Origin: Marinilabiliaceae bacterium JC017
Lineage (GTDB): Bacteria; Bacteroidota; Bacteroidia; Bacteroidales; Marinilabiliaceae
DNA length: 64,000 nt
Reading direction: 5' to 3'
Assembly: GCA_004296775.1 (NCBI GenBank)
Contig: RHGE01000008.1
Span: 41,820 to 105,819, forward strand
This document shows, piece by piece, positions 17,117 through 26,344 of the stretch. The translations under genes and the position numbers were made by a program. The notes under the pieces are model-generated. The model had not been told where the DNA came from, made no database searches, and was given only the letters and a program-made list of their open reading frames with translations. Within the stretch, counting starts at the first letter, position 1; the number at the start of each line of letters is the position of its first letter.

Positions 17117-18043
17117 CTACCGATCTATTATTTCTGAATTCGCCAATAAAAATGCTCGTCCCGGATATTCCGTTCTGAAGCCCTGAATACAACCTCTATC
17201 TGCCACGGTTACAAAACAGGTTTTACCATCTTCTCCACCAAAGGCAATGTTTGTTGGTTGCTGGCCCCCCATCTTTACTTCTCGCAGAAGTTCACCATCG
17301 GGAGAAAGAATCGCCACGGTTCCCTTATCAAAACGCGTTACATACAGATTCCCTGCTGCATCACACCGCATACCATCCATACCAAAATCGGGAAACTGAA
17401 AAAACAATCGTTTATTACTAATATTTGCCTGATCATCAAGATCGTAAACCCAAATATTACGCTGAACAGATTCATTGACATATAAACGCTGATCATCCGA
17501 ACTAACCTCCACCCCATTGGTAGTTCCCATATCGCTCTCCAGCAACTCAAATATACCTTGTGTATTAATCCGCCATAGATTACCCGTATTATCACTCCAA
17601 TTGGGATCACTGGCAAACACTATTCCTTTGGCAGTAACGGCTATATCATTGGGCTGATTCATGGTACTATCATGAGCATAAATAGCAAGTTCTTTTGTAC
17701 GAACATCTACTTTCAACACATTGTGGTTAGTATAATCCGCCACCAACAGATAATGCCCTTCCACGATCCTTAATCCATTTCCCACACTGCCTTCCGGCAA
17801 ATTCAGGAACAACTCGTGAAGACCATCGGGATACACAACTCCTATGGTTCCTTTTTTCTTATAGTTAACTGCATAGAGACAACCGTTCTCATCTACCACC
17901 GGGCCTTCTGCCCAAGGCATAAAAAGGCTATCGGGTGTCACATCAAAAACCTGGTACAACTTCTGCCCTTGCCGATCCCCCATACGACATGCATTAACAA
18001 CCAAAAGAAGCACAAACAATGTTGTTAGAAGTAAATTTTTCAT
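17117..18043 (-). CDS. SMP-30/gluconolactonase-family lipoprotein
   Basis: This 308-residue beta-propeller protein has a lipoprotein signal (lipobox VVNAC, Cys19). WAEGPVVDENGCLYAV, VADYTNHNVLKVD, QPNDIAVTAKG, TTNGVEVSSDDQRLYVNES and GMRCDAAGNLYVT match the SMP-30/gluconolactonase/LRE repeat pattern, with the metal-ligand Glu, Asn and Asp positions present (WAEGP, PND, FGMDGM). Family members hydrolyse sugar lactones or related esters. The natural substrate is not indicated by the context; it stands alone, upstream of the Fe-S protein gene by about 160 bp on the same strand. Confidence 0.82.
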   Translation of the reverse strand: MKNLLLTTLFVLLLVVNACRMGDRQGQKLYQVFDVTPDSLFMPWAEGPVVDENGCLYAVNYKKKGTIGVVYPDGLHELFLNLPEGSVGNGLRIVEGHYLLVADYTNHNVLKVDVRTKELAIYAHDSTMNQPNDIAVTAKGIVFASDPNWSDNTGNLWRINTQGIFELLESDMGTTNGVEVSSDDQRLYVNESVQRNIWVYDLDDQANISNKRLFFQFPDFGMDGMRCDAAGNLYVTRFDKGTVAILSPDGELLREVKMGGQQPTNIAFGGEDGKTCFVTVADRGCIQGFRTEYPGRAFLLANSEIIDR

Positions 18044-18525
18044 CTATTTAAATTTAGATAAGAGATTGATAGATATCAGATAATAGACCATAAACACTGA
18101 GACGCAGAATTTTTCATTTCAATCATCCTCCAGTGTGCTAATAATAGAATTTGCATGCTCGTTTCTATTTATAATTTAGTATCACGATTCAAGTACCAAA
18201 ACTCAAGACTGATAAACACAGGGAGTACAAAAACTTTGAGCTTTTTAATCATTCTCTTGGGTGTTTAATGCTTAATCATGATAGTTTCATTTCTTTAAAT
18301 TAAGACACCAGACTGATTTACATTGCTCATATTTTTGGGGCAATAACAGTTTTGACTATCGAATAAGCACAAACTGTTTTCAATTACTTTCAAAAGATTA
18401 ATGAACTCTATTGATATTAAATAGATCGTTAGATGATAAACATCATAGCCTCTTGTTGATTAAAAAACTCATCCCTATGCCCAAGACTCTATAGATATCC
18501 ACACTATAATACTTTCATATCAAAG
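18044..18525. repeat. Gene-free stretch with R1 pieces
   Basis: This stretch holds an R1 fragment (about 18054-18095, GATAATAGACC), a fairly complete R1 copy (about 18296-18418: CCAGACTGATTTACATTGCT ... TTCAATTACTTTCAAAAG ... AATGAACTCTATTG), a further R1 left end (AATAGATCGTTAGATGATAA, near 18420), and a CTGAGACGCAGA motif shared with 32.8 kb. No gene is credible here. Confidence 0.5.
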
Positions 18526-19464
18526 TCAGCCCAATAATTCCTCCGCCTTTTGAAGAAACTCCTCCTTGCTGTTGAATGCACCCGCGCCACCTGCAATAGT
18601 AGTAGATAACGCCCCGGTAATAGCGCCACTTTTAAGCGCATCCGTATCAGAAAGACCATCTATTTTGGCTGCCAAAAAGCCGGCACAAAAAGCATCACCG
18701 GCTCCAATGCAGTCCACTACCTGGTTATTTAATACAGCCCCCTGCTCTTTCCTGTGTCCGGGCGTATACAAAACAGATCCCTTCACGCCACGGGTAATAA
18801 CCACATGCTTAAAGACTGCTTCTAAAGATTGAATGCCCTCCCCTACTGTCTGGCTCTTTGTCAGTAATGCAAACTCCTTTTCATTGGGGAAAAAATAATC
18901 CACCTGTGGTAATAATCCTTTCAAATCCATATCCCATTTATCTTTCACATCCCATTGCGGATCAAGCGAAGTGATCATGCCACAGTCTTTAGCCCTATCA
19001 AACAACCCAAGCAGATTATTTCGCATCTGAGGTAATACAAATGGATTTGCCAAATGGAAAAAAGAAATACGCTTCATCTCCTCCCAGGGAAAATCCTCTA
19101 TACAAAGTGAAGCCATGGCTCCGGCATGAGTCAGGTTAGCCCTTTCCTGGCCCTGATTCATCACAACCGTACTACCTGTGCTAAAATTTTCCCTAACCTT
19201 AACATATTGAGTCGATACATTTTTTTGCTTCAACTGATCAATAATGTATTGTCCAAACAGATCATTACCCACGACTCCAACAAAAGCTACATTCACACCC
19301 AGCGCTGCTATATTGGCGGCCATTATCCCAGCCGAACTACCCAGCGCCATATTAAAGTCACCCGCCAACACCTCTTCACCAGTTTGTGGTAAGTTGCTCA
19401 AATCATTGTACAACAAATCCACATTTAAATCACCTGCTACCAGAATATCATTTCTTTTTTTCAC
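18526..19464 (-). CDS. PfkB family carbohydrate kinase
   Basis: This 312-residue ribokinase-fold kinase transfers phosphate from ATP to a sugar or nucleoside. The N-terminal substrate segment GDLNVDLLYN, the GGSSAGIMA-like region (LGSSAGIMAANIAALG) and the C-terminal PfkB signature DCIGAGDAFCAGF with its catalytic Asp near residue 256 are all present. The start codon is GTG at 19464. It lies 16 bp downstream of a YigZ gene on the same strand and is probably cotranscribed. Specificity (ribose, fructose or other) cannot be told. Confidence 0.9.
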   Translation of the reverse strand: MKKRNDILVAGDLNVDLLYNDLSNLPQTGEEVLAGDFNMALGSSAGIMAANIAALGVNVAFVGVVGNDLFGQYIIDQLKQKNVSTQYVKVRENFSTGSTVVMNQGQERANLTHAGAMASLCIEDFPWEEMKRISFFHLANPFVLPQMRNNLLGLFDRAKDCGMITSLDPQWDVKDKWDMDLKGLLPQVDYFFPNEKEFALLTKSQTVGEGIQSLEAVFKHVVITRGVKGSVLYTPGHRKEQGAVLNNQVVDCIGAGDAFCAGFLAAKIDGLSDTDALKSGAITGALSTTIAGGAGAFNSKEEFLQKAEELLG

Positions 19465-19480
19465 AACAATGAATTAAAGG

Positions 19481-20095
19481 TTAACAGGTGCGTAAGAACT
19501 CAACCTGTACAGATTCTATCTTTTCCAGCCGGCTCACAATAACCGGTGCATGAGTTTGCCGGGAACTAAACTCGATGGCACAACGCAGGTTAAAATCCTG
19601 CAACAATATCTCCGGGGTTTCCTCCTTCATTACGCGCATCACCTCATTCATCACCCCATAATCAAAATCAATACGGTAAACATCATTAACTGTGCGCTCA
19701 ATAATCTCTGCATTCGCAAAAGCATCCATGGTGGCGGTTTTGTATGCATGAATCAAACCACTGGTTCCCAATTTCGTGCCCCCGAAATAGCGCACTACAA
19801 CAACCAGTACATTCGTCAGTTCATGAGATAATATCTGCCCCAGAATTGGTTTTCCAGCTGTTCCGGAAGGTTCCCCATCGTCATTAGCCCTGAAATGTTG
19901 ACCATCGAGTCCCAACTGCCAGGCAAAGCAATGATGACGGGCATCATAATACTCTTTTTTTAATACCTGCACATGGGCTTTTATCTCCTCTTCAGTATAC
20001 ACCGGATAAGCATAAGCAATGAATTTACTTCCTTTTTCTTTGTAGATTCCCTCTGCAGGTGCATTAATAGTCTTGTATTTATCTGATTCAGCCAT
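19481..20095 (-). CDS. YigZ/IMPACT family protein (UPF0029)
   Basis: This 204-residue cytoplasmic protein matches the YigZ/IMPACT family. The signature NDDGEPSGTAGKPIL, together with DARHHCFAWQLG and VVVRYFGGTKLGTSGLIHAY, identifies it. The family is linked to translation control but its bacterial role is unsettled. The ATG at 20095 is chosen because the upstream in-frame extension to 20194 has no family similarity. It is the first gene of a two-gene unit with the PfkB kinase. Confidence 0.9.
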   Translation of the reverse strand: MAESDKYKTINAPAEGIYKEKGSKFIAYAYPVYTEEEIKAHVQVLKKEYYDARHHCFAWQLGLDGQHFRANDDGEPSGTAGKPILGQILSHELTNVLVVVVRYFGGTKLGTSGLIHAYKTATMDAFANAEIIERTVNDVYRIDFDYGVMNEVMRVMKEETPEILLQDFNLRCAIEFSSRQTHAPVIVSRLEKIESVQVEFLRTC

Positions 20096-20227
20096 TAATA
20101 ATCTCGTCTTTGTAGTAATCGAAGCCCTGAAATTAAAAAAAAGGAGGGTGCGAGCCAAACGAGCTGTTACATTCGATGAGGTGTGGATTACCACTTACGG
20201 GTGTAGAATTAAAGAGGTGCCTTGATA

Positions 20228-20330
20228 TAATAGATTGTTAGCGCTTAGATAATAGACCTTAGACTGATTTACCAACGAGCACATTAAATAATACCTTAGA
20301 AGTTAACTGTCAGATATTTCCAATCTATTA
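20228..20330 (+). repeat. R1 repeat with altered but matching ends
   Basis: The left end TAATAGATTGTTA (20228-20240) and right end CAATCTATTA (20321-20330) remain complementary although both differ from the usual GATCG/CGATC. ATAATAGACCTTAGACTGAT lies inside. It is 20 bp from the end of the Rpn-family gene. Confidence 0.6.
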
Positions 20331-20349
20331 CATTAGAAACAATGGATTA

Positions 20350-21261
20350 TTACTTTTGGGCCGCACGAAGGGCGTCAATTTTGGAAGCAGGCAATCCTGT
20401 AAATGTTTCAATTTCCCGATTTGACATACCACTTTTTATCAGGTTACAGGCAACAGCTTCAATGCCCTTTACCATTCCTTTTTCCATGCCCTGTTGTAAT
20501 CCCTTTACCATTCCTTCCTGAACACCTTCCTCTCTGGCTGTGTCCAGGGAATTCTTCAAGTCGCGGTAATATTTCAGACTATCTTCATAGGAGCGCAGCT
20601 GATCGGGGGTAAATCTGGCTATTTCAGCGGATTCAAAAAGCTGATCAAAGATCTTCTCCCTGAGCTTATCAGGAACCCGCTCCAGCTTATTTAAATTACG
20701 AAGGACATAAAGCCATTTGTCATAATGGGTCTCCAACTCGTCAATGGTCTTATTAAACTTAGGCATCTCCAGATAGATAAAAGTGAGCTTGTCGTAAAAC
20801 ACACGCTTGGTATCAATATCAGACAGTTTTATATCGTACCTATACTTCTCCTTCTGCATTTTATCCTCATCAAATACAAAATCCAGGATGGCAATCATAT
20901 ATACGGCCTTGAGTTCATAATTCCAATCAGCACCACGCTCTGCTTGCTCACGAATGGGAAAGGAGGAATAATAAACCGTTCGGTCCTTGAAGAAATTTTG
21001 CTTGGTCTTTTGTAATTCAACAATAAATTTTTCGCCTTTCTCATTTTCACAATACAGGTCAAAAATAGCTTTACGATCCAGCTCACCACTTCCCAGATTT
21101 TCATTTTTCAGATAGGTAAGATCAACTATTTCTCCCTGTTCTTCCCGCAACAACTCATTCAAAAAATCGATTAATATGGCCTTATTAACTTCTTCTCCAA
21201 AGAGTTTTTTAAAACCATAGTCGGTAAACGGATTGATGTATCTTTCTTTAAAGCCGGTCAT
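20350..21261 (-). CDS. Rpn family PD-(D/E)XK nuclease / putative transposase
   Basis: This 303-residue protein belongs to the Rpn/PDDEXK_2 group. MTGFKERYINPFTDYGFKKLFG is the typical start (given here as MTGFKERYINPF then TDYGFKKLFG), and LDRKAIFDLYCENEKGEKF followed by IVELQ gives the Asp...Glu-x-Gln nuclease motif. The C-terminal region has the repeated EGMxKGxxxG pattern common in this family. Rpn proteins promote RecA-independent recombination and are linked to phage defence and genome plasticity. ATG 21261 is chosen because the upstream 13 residues are not family-like. Because it sits in a repeat-rich zone it could act on such repeats; that is speculation. Confidence 0.88.
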   Translation of the reverse strand: MTGFKERYINPFTDYGFKKLFGEEVNKAILIDFLNELLREEQGEIVDLTYLKNENLGSGELDRKAIFDLYCENEKGEKFIVELQKTKQNFFKDRTVYYSSFPIREQAERGADWNYELKAVYMIAILDFVFDEDKMQKEKYRYDIKLSDIDTKRVFYDKLTFIYLEMPKFNKTIDELETHYDKWLYVLRNLNKLERVPDKLREKIFDQLFESAEIARFTPDQLRSYEDSLKYYRDLKNSLDTAREEGVQEGMVKGLQQGMEKGMVKGIEAVACNLIKSGMSNREIETFTGLPASKIDALRAAQK

Positions 21262-21298
21262 TGTCAAATGATTTAATACAAAGATACTATGATTTTTC

Positions 21299-21590
21299 AC
21301 AAGTAGCCTGGGAAAAGCCTCTACGAGGGATGTTGCCTTTTATTTGTTGTTTTAACAAGATTCATCATACACCGCAGAGGCGCTGAAACGCAGAGATTGT
21401 TCTTTGGTAAGTACAGGTTGTTTCAAAATATTTCTATCTGTTTCAATGTATCTCCATTTATCGCTAAGTGTTGTCATCTATTTCCCCCTCTAACTTCTGA
21501 CCTCTATCCTCTCTATATATTTCCATCCAACTTGAACAACATGTTGGTAACATGTTGGTAACATGCTGGTAACATGTTGCTCCCTAAGCG
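21299..21590 (-). repeat. R3 repeat, copy 4
   Basis: This is R3 in the opposite orientation: GCCTCTACGAGGGATGTTGC, TTGTTGTTTTAACAAG, CGCAGAGGCGCTGAAACGCA, the purine/pyrimidine-rich units and CCATCCAACTTGAACAACAT. At its end ACATGTTGGTA is amplified into four 11-bp tandem units (21538-21581). Confidence 0.7.
21538..21581. repeat. Four 11-bp tandem repeats (AACATGTTGGT)
   Basis: Units at 21538, 21549, 21560 and 21571 read AACATGTTGGT, AACATGTTGGT, AACATGCTGGT and AACATGTTGCT. Other R3 copies carry the motif once, so this is a local expansion. Confidence 0.9.
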
Positions 21591-21614
21591 CCTAATACAA
21601 ACAAACGAAAATTT

Positions 21615-21692
21615 AGATGCGGGGGAAAAATATTTTAGATACGCATCTCACAACTTTTAGATGCGCATCTAAATTATTGGAGATACGCATCT
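21615..21692. repeat. Palindromic array with 22-bp period upstream of the HTCS gene
   Basis: AGATACGCATCT (21637-21648), AGATGCGCATCT (21659-21670) and AGATACGCATCT (21681-21692) are 12-bp palindromes or near-palindromes whose starts are exactly 22 bp apart. A decayed fourth, AGATGCGGGGGA, starts at 21615, again 22 bp earlier. The 10-bp spacers differ. Two helical turns between sites would put bound proteins on one face of the DNA. It lies 300 bp upstream of the HTCS regulator. Confidence 0.85.
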
Positions 21693-21960
21693 CCCTGAAG
21701 CCGCACCAATAAAGGATTACAGAAGGCTATTTAAAATACTCTCTGGGGGGCAAGTTTGCCATCCCTGTTCCATCATTTCATCATAAAACCAGTCGGTAGC
21801 TCCAGCTCTTCTTACTTGGAAAAACCTTACTAGTTCACAGCCTGTGCCACTTGTCAGTAACCAAGGTGAACCGGGATTTCAAAGAAATACGATACCATAA
21901 CGCAGAAGCAAAAGGATAAAACCGCACACTACTGACTACCCTGAAAATTTCAATTTCACC

Positions 21961-21968
21961 TATCTTTA
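21961..21968 (+). promoter_or_regulatory. Candidate -7 promoter element of the HTCS gene
   Basis: TATCTTTA is close to TAnnTTTG and lies 23 bp before the GTG start codon. No clear -33 box was seen. Confidence 0.35.
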
Positions 21969-21990
21969 CACCAAATTGTAAAAAGAGCCT

Positions 21991-24900
21991 GTGAAACGGA
22001 TTTTTATCACCATACTGTCAATTATTCCATTTTGTGTTTTTGCCACTAAGATTGAAAATGAGCAATCCCGACTGAAAAACTACACCATTAATGAAGGTTT
22101 GCCTAACAATACCATACTAAGTATTGTGAGGGGAAATAACGGAATATTGTGGTCGGTAAGCCCGAAAGAACTTATCCGGTTTGATGGCTATGATTTCAAA
22201 TCCTTTCAACCAACTTTTAACCTGAGTGAAACTTCCTTCCGATCTATCCATAACGATGGTAATGAACTACTGGTAAATAATGGTGATCAACTCCTTTCCT
22301 ATTCACCGATTCATAATCAGTGGAAAAGGAAGTTTTCACCTCCAATATCCGGAAGGATTAATTGTGTTGAAATAAAACCGAAAAAAACTATCTTCTGTAG
22401 CATTGGTAGCACATTGTGCCAACACAATGAAGTATCGGGTACAACCCAGTTTAGTCAATTTACAACTGAAATTACGAACCTGCGCCTGATAAACGATTCA
22501 TCGCTTCTAGTAACAGACACCAACACTCTTTATATAATTGATGACCAAACACTAGAACTGAAACACACAAGTACTATCAACGATATACAATGTCTGACCA
22601 TTAGCGACACTACTATCTACGTTGGCACTGCTCATGGAGTTGTCTGTTTGAATGCGTATTACACGTCTTCTCCTATTAAAACGCTCAATGGATTACATGT
22701 CCTGAATATGGAAAAATCGGGTCACCAACTGTGGATTAACACAAAAAAAAATGGACTAATCATCTTTGACCTGCTACACAAAGAAGTGGTACCTGCTGAT
22801 TTAATAAAACAAGTAACCAATGCAAACATCAAGTGCATTCATCACGATTCACTTAATAATACCTGGATAGGTACCCAATATGGGGGATTATACCAGGTTT
22901 CTACCAGTCAAAAGCGCTTTCAACATTTGCATCCGGGAAACTTAAATGGCCTAACCGATGGCACCATCATTGGATTTAGTGAGATTGAAGATCTTGGCAT
23001 TTTAATTCTGTCACCACACAATGTTTTTCTTTGGCAACGCCATACAAACAGTGCTTTCCCATTAAACATTGACCAAGGAATAAAAGATATACATTTCAAA
23101 GGAATCGTTGTTGATGGCATCTACACCTATATATACTCCTCTCATGGAATCTGGAAAGTGGATCAAACTTTGCAATTGCACCAAATTCCCTCTACTGCTT
23201 CAATGGATATCTCAGCCTTAGAACGACGCCAGAATGGCATCTGGCTTATTGGAACAGAGGCTAACGAATTTATTCAAGCAGATGCCTCATTTAATATATT
23301 AAGCCGTATCGTGCCTGGTAAAATGCGCGCTGACACATCACCCCCAATCCATATTCTTTCAATCATTGAAACTTCAGAAAAGGAAATTTACCTGGCAGCC
23401 GAAAACGGTCTGTTCCGATTCGTGGAAAATCAGCTCACCTTTCAGGCTTGTCTGCCACAAAATAAAAAAGGTCCCTCCTCTCTGGTTATTAATTGCCTGC
23501 ATGAGGCCATTAACAGCCAGCTATGGTTAGGAACCAATAAAGGAGGCCTGGTTAGTTACGACATTACCAATGATCACTTCACTAACTACAATGAAGCAAA
23601 AGGTTTTAATGCCAAATCGGTGTTCGCCATTCTGGAATCACCCGAAGATGTATTCTGGCTGGGAACCGATAATGGCTTGATACGTTTCGACAAGCAAAAA
23701 AACTACTTTACTCCTTTTAATACAGCAGAAGGGATTCAGGGAAACCAATTCTCACCTAACGCCTTCACCCGGCTAACATCAGGGGAAATCTTAGCAGGGG
23801 GGACAAATGGATTTAACCTTTTTGACCCATCCCGGTTTAAAACCATTAACCACAAGATACCTGTTATTATTAGCGAGATTTCAATTAACAACGAATCTTT
23901 TCTACCTGGGGTTTCTTCCCTTATGAATCTCAACTATCAACAAAATGATATCATTGTAAGTTATGCACTACCTGACTTTTCAAATACCGGCAAAAACAGT
24001 TATGCGATCCGCTTGAAACCAATGGACAAAGAGTGGGTTATGATGAAAAACAAACACACCGTAGCATTTAATAATCTGGCGCCAGGAAATTACACGCTTG
24101 AAATCAGAGGCTGGAACAACAACAATCAGGAGGGAATCCCAACATCCCTTGCATTTGCCATTAAACCGCCATGGTGGAAAACCAGTTGGGCCTTCCTGTT
24201 TTATGCGTTGTTTATAATTGCCACTGCCGGAGCTGTTACCTGGTTTTTATTAATGCGTTTCCGATTACGAAATGAATTACGCATTGAAACTTTGAAGCGA
24301 AAACAATCAGAGGAGATGATTAATTTCAAACTGAACTTCTTTACAAATGTATCGCATGAAATACGCACACCGCTAACCTTAATCGCCAGTCCTGTGCAAC
24401 AACTCAGGAAACTCATGGGACAAAATAAAGCCGCCCAAAAACAGATTGAAATCCTGGACAAGAACACCAACCGACTAATGCAACTTCTGGAACAACTTCT
24501 GGACTTCAGAAAGCTGCAAAGCAATAAAACACCCTTCAATTCACGAAACCTAGATATTGTAGGTTTTATAAATGATCTGACAACAGCATTTTCAGGCCTG
24601 ACTCAATCCAAAGGTGTTACCATCACTACGGAGATACCATTTGAAAAGCTCATTACTGCTTTTGATACGGATAAGATGGAAAAAATACTCTATAACCTGT
24701 TGTCTAATGCAGTAAAACACGTTCCTCAACAAAACGGGATTATTAAAATATCCCTTGAGCGAAGAGAAGAAACAATTATCATCCGGGTGGATGACAACGG
24801 CCCAGGGGTAGATATCACGATGGAAGACAAATTATTTCAACCTTTTGAATCAAAAGGCGGTTTTGGCATCGGTTTGGCTTTAACCCAGGAATTAGTAAAA

Positions 24901-25791
24901 CTTCATGAGGGGCAAATCAGTTATTCAAAAAGCTCATTGGGGGGTAGTTGTTTCAAAATCAACCTGCCCATAAAATCTAAAGAAACGCTTTCCTCCTTAC
25001 CTGCCACAACAGTAACCAACAATACAGCTGTTGAGGGAAATAAAAAACTACCTGGTATTTTAATCGTGGAAGACAACCGGGAACTGTGTCAGCAAATTGC
25101 TGCGTTATTCGCTCCCATAGCCCAGGTGCAAATGGCCTTCAACGGGCGGGAAGCACTAATAAAACTGGAAAAATTTGATGCTCAACTGGTCATTTCAGAT
25201 GTCATGATGCCCGAAATGGACGGTCTGGCTTTGTGTAGCGCCATAAAATCAAACCTTGGTACCAGTCACATTCCTGTTGTGCTACTCACTGCCTACTCCG
25301 ACATTCAACACCAACTAAAAGGTGCAGAGGCAGGAGCCGATCTTTATATTCGTAAACCTTTCAATAATGATTTGCTGGTTTCAAAGGTAATGAACCAAAT
25401 TTCTATCCGACAAAAACTGAGGGAAAAGTATATAACATCCGCCTCAGCCAAAACCGAGGAGATTGTCCATACCAGCCTGGATAAAAAATTTGTGGATGCA
25501 CTGACCTCTTGTATTGAAACAAATCTTGATAATCCCGATCTGGGTGTGGATCTGCTGGCTGATCATGTGTCCCTAAGCCGATCGCAACTAACACGCAAGT
25601 TAACCAACATCACTGGTCTGCCTCCCGGGCAGTTTATCACCAACTTCAGACTCAAACAAGCTGCAGAACTATTAAAAAGTACTGGATTAAATATCTCAGA
25701 GATTGCTTATAAGACAGGATTCTCCGATCCAAAATATTTTTCCCGCAGCTTTAAAAAAATGTTTGGCACCTCTCCTTCTAACTACAGATAG
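21991..25791 (+). CDS. Hybrid two-component system regulator (HTCS)
   Basis: This 1266-residue one-protein two-component system starts with GTG and a signal peptide. The order is periplasmic beta-propeller repeats (about 25-630), a Y_Y_Y domain, one membrane segment (about 732-756), HisKA with phospho-acceptor His789 (FTNVSHEIRTPLTLI), HATPase (NLLSNAVKHV, DDNGPGV, GGFGIGLAL), a receiver domain with Asp1070 (LVISDVMMPEMDG) and Lys in IRKPF, and a C-terminal AraC-type helix-turn-helix. HTCS proteins sense oligosaccharides and switch on polysaccharide utilisation loci. No SusC/SusD pair or glycosidase cluster flanks it, so its target is elsewhere or lost. The downstream gene is unrelated. Confidence 0.95.
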   Translation: MKRIFITILSIIPFCVFATKIENEQSRLKNYTINEGLPNNTILSIVRGNNGILWSVSPKELIRFDGYDFKSFQPTFNLSETSFRSIHNDGNELLVNNGDQLLSYSPIHNQWKRKFSPPISGRINCVEIKPKKTIFCSIGSTLCQHNEVSGTTQFSQFTTEITNLRLINDSSLLVTDTNTLYIIDDQTLELKHTSTINDIQCLTISDTTIYVGTAHGVVCLNAYYTSSPIKTLNGLHVLNMEKSGHQLWINTKKNGLIIFDLLHKEVVPADLIKQVTNANIKCIHHDSLNNTWIGTQYGGLYQVSTSQKRFQHLHPGNLNGLTDGTIIGFSEIEDLGILILSPHNVFLWQRHTNSAFPLNIDQGIKDIHFKGIVVDGIYTYIYSSHGIWKVDQTLQLHQIPSTASMDISALERRQNGIWLIGTEANEFIQADASFNILSRIVPGKMRADTSPPIHILSIIETSEKEIYLAAENGLFRFVENQLTFQACLPQNKKGPSSLVINCLHEAINSQLWLGTNKGGLVSYDITNDHFTNYNEAKGFNAKSVFAILESPEDVFWLGTDNGLIRFDKQKNYFTPFNTAEGIQGNQFSPNAFTRLTSGEILAGGTNGFNLFDPSRFKTINHKIPVIISEISINNESFLPGVSSLMNLNYQQNDIIVSYALPDFSNTGKNSYAIRLKPMDKEWVMMKNKHTVAFNNLAPGNYTLEIRGWNNNNQEGIPTSLAFAIKPPWWKTSWAFLFYALFIIATAGAVTWFLLMRFRLRNELRIETLKRKQSEEMINFKLNFFTNVSHEIRTPLTLIASPVQQLRKLMGQNKAAQKQIEILDKNTNRLMQLLEQLLDFRKLQSNKTPFNSRNLDIVGFINDLTTAFSGLTQSKGVTITTEIPFEKLITAFDTDKMEKILYNLLSNAVKHVPQQNGIIKISLERREETIIIRVDDNGPGVDITMEDKLFQPFESKGGFGIGLALTQELVKLHEGQISYSKSSLGGSCFKINLPIKSKETLSSLPATTVTNNTAVEGNKKLPGILIVEDNRELCQQIAALFAPIAQVQMAFNGREALIKLEKFDAQLVISDVMMPEMDGLALCSAIKSNLGTSHIPVVLLTAYSDIQHQLKGAEAGADLYIRKPFNNDLLVSKVMNQISIRQKLREKYITSASAKTEEIVHTSLDKKFVDALTSCIETNLDNPDLGVDLLADHVSLSRSQLTRKLTNITGLPPGQFITNFRLKQAAELLKSTGLNISEIAYKTGFSDPKYFSRSFKKMFGTSPSNYR

Positions 25792-25867
25792 TTGCTAACA
25801 TTATACTCATTGATTACTATTATTAAGCATCCTTTCATAGGATTAAAGTTATTTTCTAAGGATATAT

Positions 25868-25945
25868 GTAACTCGCAAATGAATTTAACCATCATCCTGT
25901 GTGAAAATTAGATAATCAAATTTACCTGGTCGTTTCATCTGTATA
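25868..25945 (+). repeat. R4 repeat, copy 1
   Basis: ACTCGCAAATGAATTTAACC, AGATAATCAAATTTACCTG and GTTTCATC match 32903-32982 (CTCACAAATAAATTTGATC, AGATAATCAAATTCACATG, GTTTCAT). The gene-free stretch 25792-26667 continues with R1 and the cold-shock leader. Confidence 0.5.
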
Positions 25946-25997
25946 TGGTGAAATTGTTTGGCATCTTATCCTTTTCATTTCAGACACATAATAAATA

Positions 25998-26132
25998 CAA
26001 TTAGATCGTTAGATTTTAGATGATAGACATTAGACTGATTTACATCAATCTCATTTTAAGCCCTTAATTTTTTGACCATTAAATAAGTATAAACTGCTCT
26101 TCAATTACTTACAAAAAAATAACGAACTATTA
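25998..26132 (+). repeat. R1 repeat, near-complete copy
   Basis: The left end is CAATTAGATCGTTAGATTTT, the middle GACATTAGACTGATTTACAT, and the right end CAATTACTTACAAAAAAATA followed by ACGAACTATTA. It serves as the reference for the uninterrupted R1 order. A fragment of another right end (CAATTACAAGAGTTCAGCGA) lies at about 26189-26208. Confidence 0.7.
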
Positions 26133-26336
26133 AAATAATCACGAAACCTGTATCAACAAATCGCTTAATTTTTGAACAACCGGTCATTCAATTACAAGAG
26201 TTCAGCGAACTAGAGAGTATAATTCCCGCCAAGAAATCAACTCAAAATCGTTCTAATACATAGAAAACATTAATCCAAAAAAGCTATAATAATAAAAAGT
26301 CAGGCTAATATATCCCAAAGAACCATTTTTAATCCG

Positions 26337-26344
26337 TATCTTTG
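26337..26344 (+). promoter_or_regulatory. Candidate promoter with long leader, cold-shock gene
   Basis: TATCTTTG matches TAnnTTTG exactly. It lies 323 bp before the start codon of the cold-shock-domain gene with no reading frame between, so transcription from here would give a leader of about 310 nt. Leaders of this kind control cold-shock mRNAs in other bacteria. Confidence 0.5.

Noticed and set aside
20350..21261. Complete insertion sequence around the Rpn-type gene
   Set aside because: No inverted repeats or target duplication were found that bracket the gene; the nearby R1 copy lies wholly on one side.
21615..21692. Replication origin with iterons
   Set aside because: Spacing is iteron-like, but no replication initiator gene or DnaA-box cluster is nearby and the context is chromosomal.
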